Part shown: positions 59,440 to 64,000 of the stretch, piece after piece
Position numbering within the stretch: position 1 is the stretch's first letter
Layout: each line of letters starts with the position of its first letter
NCBI GenBank assembly: GCA_907163345.1
Contig: CAJQUN010001285.1
Location: 17,990-81,989 of the forward strand
Length of the DNA: 64,000 bases
Origin: Haberlea rhodopensis
Lineage: Eukaryota; Streptophyta; Magnoliopsida; Lamiales; Gesneriaceae
Reading direction: 5' to 3'
The notes under the pieces: generated by a model
Database searches by the model: none
The model's input: only the letters and a program-made list of their open reading frames with translations
Told to the model about the DNA's origin: nothing
Program-made: the position numbers and the translations under genes

Positions 59440-62400
59440 TCAATCTTCCAGAATACGAGGATATTTGCTACCATATATATGAGATACAAATTAGTATAGT
59501 CAATATTGTAAAATATGTAATAGAATTAGAAGTGATTTGATTTACCTTCTTTAGCATACGAGCTCTTCTATAAAGAAGAAAACATTGTAACTATGTTTAT
59601 GTATTGCAGAATATATTTTTACTCTTCAAACTCACATGGTATCAGAGCCACAATAACATTCTGCAAACATTTTTTTCTTCATCCCCATGTCTGAAGTATC
59701 TTCTGAATCTACTACCCATATCATGACCCCAACTACTCAACCTCCAACATCCATCACTGATTCTCCTTCAGTCCAGATTACCAATATTCGCCTTAATGGT
59801 GATCTTCCGGTGGTCTCAATCCGTTCGGATGTACATAAGAGGGAGGGGGAAAATAGGATATCTCACAGGGGATAAGAAATCACCAGCACTGGACGATCCA
59901 TCATATGCGACATGGGACGCAGAAAATTCGATGGTCATGACCTGGCTTGTGAACTCCATGAATGAGGACATTAGTTCCAACTATATGTGCTATTTCACGG
60001 CCAAAGAACTCTGGGGACAATGTGAATCAGATGTACTCTGATTTAGGAAATCAATCCCAAGTTTATGAATTGACTATAAAACTTGGTGAAATCCGACAAA
60101 GCGAAGACTCAGTCACCAAGTATTTCAATTCCCTAAAGTCTCTTTGGCAGGACTTGGATTTGTTCAATACCTATGAATGGAAATCCACTGAAGATACTAA
60201 TCATCACCAAAGTACAGTGGAGGCTCACCGTATATACAAATTCCTTGCTGGACTTAATGAGGAATTTGATGAAGTACGAGGACGTATCATTGGCAGGCGC
60301 CCCCTGCCTCTAATTGGTGAAGTGTTTGCTGAAGTTCGAAGAGAAGAGAGTCGAAGACATGTTATGTTGGGAAAAAAGACTACTACTGGACCTACAGAGG
60401 GTTCTGCTCTTGCCGCTGCCATTTAAAAAGACTGTATGGCGTCAACAAAACACTGAAGAAAAACCACGAATCTACTGTGATGTCTGTGATAAACCATATC
60501 ATACGCGAGAAACTTGTTGGAAAATCCATGGAAAACCAGCAAATTGGAAAAGCAGCAGACCTGGTAACAAGAACACTCGCACGACACCTACTGCCAATAC
60601 AGTCGAAACAAGTCCATTTAGCAAGGAACAAATACATCACCTTTTGAAACTGCTGAAATCCAATACAGAATCTGTATTCCTAATGTTTCTGTTGCACAAA
60701 CAGGTAGTGCTCTACACACCTTTTCGAGTTATACTCCATGGATTATAGATTCTGGAGCTTCTGATCACATGACATGCCTTTCCACTCTCTTTAGCACTTA
60801 CTCACCATGTTCTGGAATTCAAAAAATTAGGATTGCAGATGGTAGTTTCGCTCCTATTGCTGGGAAAGGCTTGATACAATTATCCCAACATATAGCTCTT
60901 AAATATGTCCTCCATGTTCCTAAACTAGCCTGTAACCTTTTATCTGTCAGTAAGCTAACCAAAGATTCTAATTGTCGTGTGATTTTCTTTGATTCTTACT
61001 GTGAATTTCAGGACCAGAACTCGGGGACGACGATTGGCAGTGCTAAGATAAAGATGGACTTTACTACTTTGATTATGATGACTCCTCACATAATAATCAA
61101 GTTCAGGGCCTTAGTAGTGTTAGTTCCCATTCTGTTAATGAACACATAATGTTGTGGCATTTGCGACTAGGACATCCTAGTTTTCGTTATCTTAAACATT
61201 TGTTTCCTACTTTATTTAGATCTCTGGATTGCTCATCGCTTTATTGTGAAAGTTGTGCATTGTCTAAAAGTCATCGTATTACTTATTTGCCAAAACCTTA
61301 CAAACCATCAAAACCATTTTATTTGATACACAGTGATGTTTGGGGACCTTCCAAAGTCACTACTATCTCTAAAAAAAGATGGTTTGTTACATTTATAGAT
61401 GATCATACTCGCCTATGTTGGGTGTATTTGATGCATGACAAATCTGATGTTGAAAAACTTTTTAAGGATTTTTACAATATGGTAGAAACTCAGTTTCAAA
61501 CCAACATTAGTATCTTGCATACTGATAATGGAACTGAATACTTTAATGAAAGGTTGGGGAGTTTTCTAAAACAACACGGTATTCATCATCGGTCTACTTG
61601 TAGTGACACTCCACAACATAATGGAATTGCTGAACAAAAAAAATAAGCATCTACTTGAAGTAACTCGTGCTATGATGATCTCTATGCACGTCCCGAAATA
61701 CCTTTGGGGCGAAGCTCTTTTAACTGCATGCTATCTTATTAATAGAATGCCTACCCCGTGTTTTATCATATAGCACTCCACTAGAATGCTTTAAAAAAAT
61801 AATTCCATACTCAAAGCTCTACTCAGATTTGCCTTTAAAAGTTTTTGGTTGCATCACTTTCGTTCGTATTCCCAACAATATTCACTCCAAACTTGATCCT
61901 CGAGCTGAAAAGTGTGTTTTCATTGGGTATGCATCTCATAAAAGGGGGTATAAGTGTTATAACCCTCAAACACACAAAACTTATGTTAGTATGTACGTCT
62001 CATTCTTCGAACATAAGCCTTACTTTGCACAAATTTTCTTCAGGAGGAGAATAATTCATATAAAGAGGTGGAAGAAAATTTTTGGGATTCACCCTCACCT
62101 TCTAACCCTTTACCAAATGTGATATCTAACGAAAATGAAGAAAATCCTAAGCATATATTGCCAAACATTATTGTATCTGATACAGGAGGAGCATCCCTAC
62201 AACCTGGACCTCTTGATTATTTAAGGGGGAAGACTCGAACAAATGAGTACAAGTCAGCCTATTCATCTTGGAAATGATCAATTTCAAACCCCCTGGAACT
62301 GGACCTCAAAATGCCACAGGTAACCCTATTCCTAATTTGTCTCTGAATCCTATTCAAGATCCTTCAGATCTGACATACCCATAGCCCTTAGGAAAGGAAT

Positions 62401-64000
62401 CCGCATTCGAAGAAGTAATCCAAAGTATCCTATTGTTGAATACCTTTCTATGAAAACTCTCTAAATCTCATAGGGCATTTACCTCTCAAAAATCTCATAC
62501 TTGTTTGTGCCAAGAAACATTCAGGAAGCCCTTGATGATCCAAATTGGAAATGGGCAGTAAAAAGAGGAAATGGATGCTCTTAAACAAGTGGTACTTGGG
62601 AACTAGTTGATGTGCCCAATGATAAAAAGATAGTGGGATGCAAGTGGGTTTTTACTATAAAATGTAAAGCTGATGGAAGCATAGAAAGGTACAAGGCCTA
62701 GACTTGTTGCAAAAAGGTTTTACTCAAACTTACGGAATTGATTATCTAGAAACATTTGCCCCCGTAGCCAAGATAAACTCTATCAGAGTCTTGTTATCCT
62801 TGGCGGTATATCACAACTGGCCATTACACCAGTTAGATGTTAAAAATGCTTTCTTAAATGGAGATCTTGATGATGAGGTATTTATGAATCTACCACCTGG
62901 ATTCGAAGGAAAGTTGGGATCAAACAAAGTGTGCAGATTAAAAAAATCATTATATGGACTGAAACAATCTCCTAGAGCATGCTTTGAGAGATTTGGGAGG
63001 ACTGTGAAAAACAATGGCTACTATCAAAGCCAAGCCGATCATACCTTGTTTTACAAACACGGTAAAGAAGGCAAGATAGCAATTTTAATCGTTTATGTAG
63101 ATGATATTGTTTTGACAGGTAATGATAATGAAGAGCTAGAAAGATTAAAAGGAAGACTTGCAGCTGACTTTGAGATCAAAAACTTGGGTGCACTAAAATA
63201 CTTTCTTGGAATGGAGTTCGCTCGATCGAAAGAAGGAATATTGTCAACCAACGCAAATATGTTCTTGATCTACTAGAAGAGACAGGTTTACTGGGATGTA
63301 AGCCACTTGAAACACCCATTGAACCTAATCTTAAACTGCAACCTTGTAAAGCTGAAGATGTTACCAATAAAGAACAATATCAGAGACTTGTTGGAAGACT
63401 AATCTACTTATCACATACTCGTCCAGATATAGCATTCTCAGTTAGTATGGTCTCTCAATTTATGCATGCACCCGGAAAAGAACACTTTGATGCATTTATA
63501 GCATCCTCAAATACCTAAAGGGTAGCCCTGGAAGAGGTTTGTTGTTCAAAAATCGTGGACAATTACAAGTTGAAGCTTATACTGATGCAGATTGGGCGGA
63601 AGCATCGTAGATAGAAGATCAACATCAGGCTGCTGCACATTTGTTGGTGGCAATCTTGTCACCTGGAGAAGTAAGAAACAAAATGTGGTGGCAAGAAGCA
63701 GTGCAGAAGCTGAGTTTAGATCAATAGCTCATGGAATATGTGAAGTGTTATGGATTAAGAGATTATTGGAAGAATTAAAAGTTCCTAATCCTGAACCTAT
63801 GAAAGTATACTGTGACAACAAGGCTGCTATCTCATTGCTCATAATCCAGTACTTCACGATAGAACAAAGCACGTAGAGGTGGACAAACACTTTATCAAGG
63901 AGAAGATTGACAATGGAATAATTTGTATGCCCTATATCCCTACTACCACCGAGCAAATTGCCGATGTACTTACAAAAGGTCTTCCTACTAGACAATTTGA
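59440..64000 (+). mobile_element. Ty1/copia element, decayed, runs off window
   Basis: A short LTR ends CTCACA at about 59636, followed by the primer-binding site TGGTATCAGAGCC. Gag lies in three frames from 59687 to 60426. Then come a CCHC knuckle (CDVCDKPYHTRETC, about 60470), a protease motif (IDSGASDHMT, about 60746), integrase with its HH-CC region and acidic motifs (61149-61646), reverse transcriptase with YVDDI (62704-63276, about 63095), and RNase H (about 63570 to 63900), reaching an ADVLTKGL end near 63963. This is the copia order. Frameshifts and stops break it repeatedly (for example near 59840, 60020, 61646 and 63276), so it is inactive. The 3' LTR lies beyond the window. The lineage was not resolved. 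Confidence 0.88.

Overview
This is a nuclear genomic window from a flowering plant, almost certainly a eudicot. It has spliced genes with plant-specific architectures (an FY-type polyadenylation factor and a DDT/PHD regulator related to PTM), an Au-type SINE, plant Helitrons, hAT and Mutator-type MITEs, Ty1/copia and Ty3/gypsy-type LTR elements, and AT-rich introns with canonical GT-AG junctions. Nothing here is bacterial or organellar. I cannot name the species.

Layout. About 1.6-7.9 kb (+): the last six exons of FY, with intact frames and a LINE fragment in one intron. About 9.8-12.5 kb: a large near-palindrome whose two arms each carry a broken B3-domain sequence, bracketed by a pair of ~0.4 kb direct repeats. 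12.6-15.5 kb: a Helitron (minus strand) that has captured kinesin-4 exons. 16.6-17.8 kb: a LINE 3' fragment. 17.9-18.6 kb: a two-exon UBP24-like deubiquitinase fragment with an internal deletion. 19.3-23.0 kb: a decayed hAT transposon with a largely readable transposase, into whose 3' region a 751-bp Mutator-type MITE made of inverted minisatellites has inserted. 23.9-24.2 kb: a hAT-type MITE. 26.4-27.3 kb: the end of a gypsy-type LTR. 27.3-35.8 kb (minus): a non-autonomous LTR element with ~2.2 kb LTRs rich in GCGATCGATCGC palindromes and a 58-bp minisatellite inside.

37.9-48.8 kb (+): a PTM-like gene (Tudor/agenet-like, DDT and PHD domains, nine exons). Its splice sites are all canonical, but it carries an in-frame stop and several frameshifts, and one intron holds a small TRIM-like element. 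50.4-51.3 kb: a second Helitron of the same family as the first. 51.5-52.2 kb: a broken BEE-type bHLH gene that stops inside the basic region. 52.9-56.3 kb (minus): an intact five-exon gene for a 169-residue protein I do not recognise, with a SINE in one intron and TATA motifs upstream. 56.9-64.0 kb: a hAT-type MITE, a copia LTR/gag fragment, and a second, frame-broken copia element running off the right edge.

Only FY and the 169-residue gene look functional from the sequence. The rest is TE-derived or decayed. The most distinctive signals are the inverted-repeat B3 locus (a possible natural hairpin-RNA source), the pair of related Helitrons, one with gene capture, and the inverted-minisatellite MITE nested in the hAT element. 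Exon and element ends were read by eye from splice motifs, target-site duplications and terminal repeats. No alignments or database searches were run.
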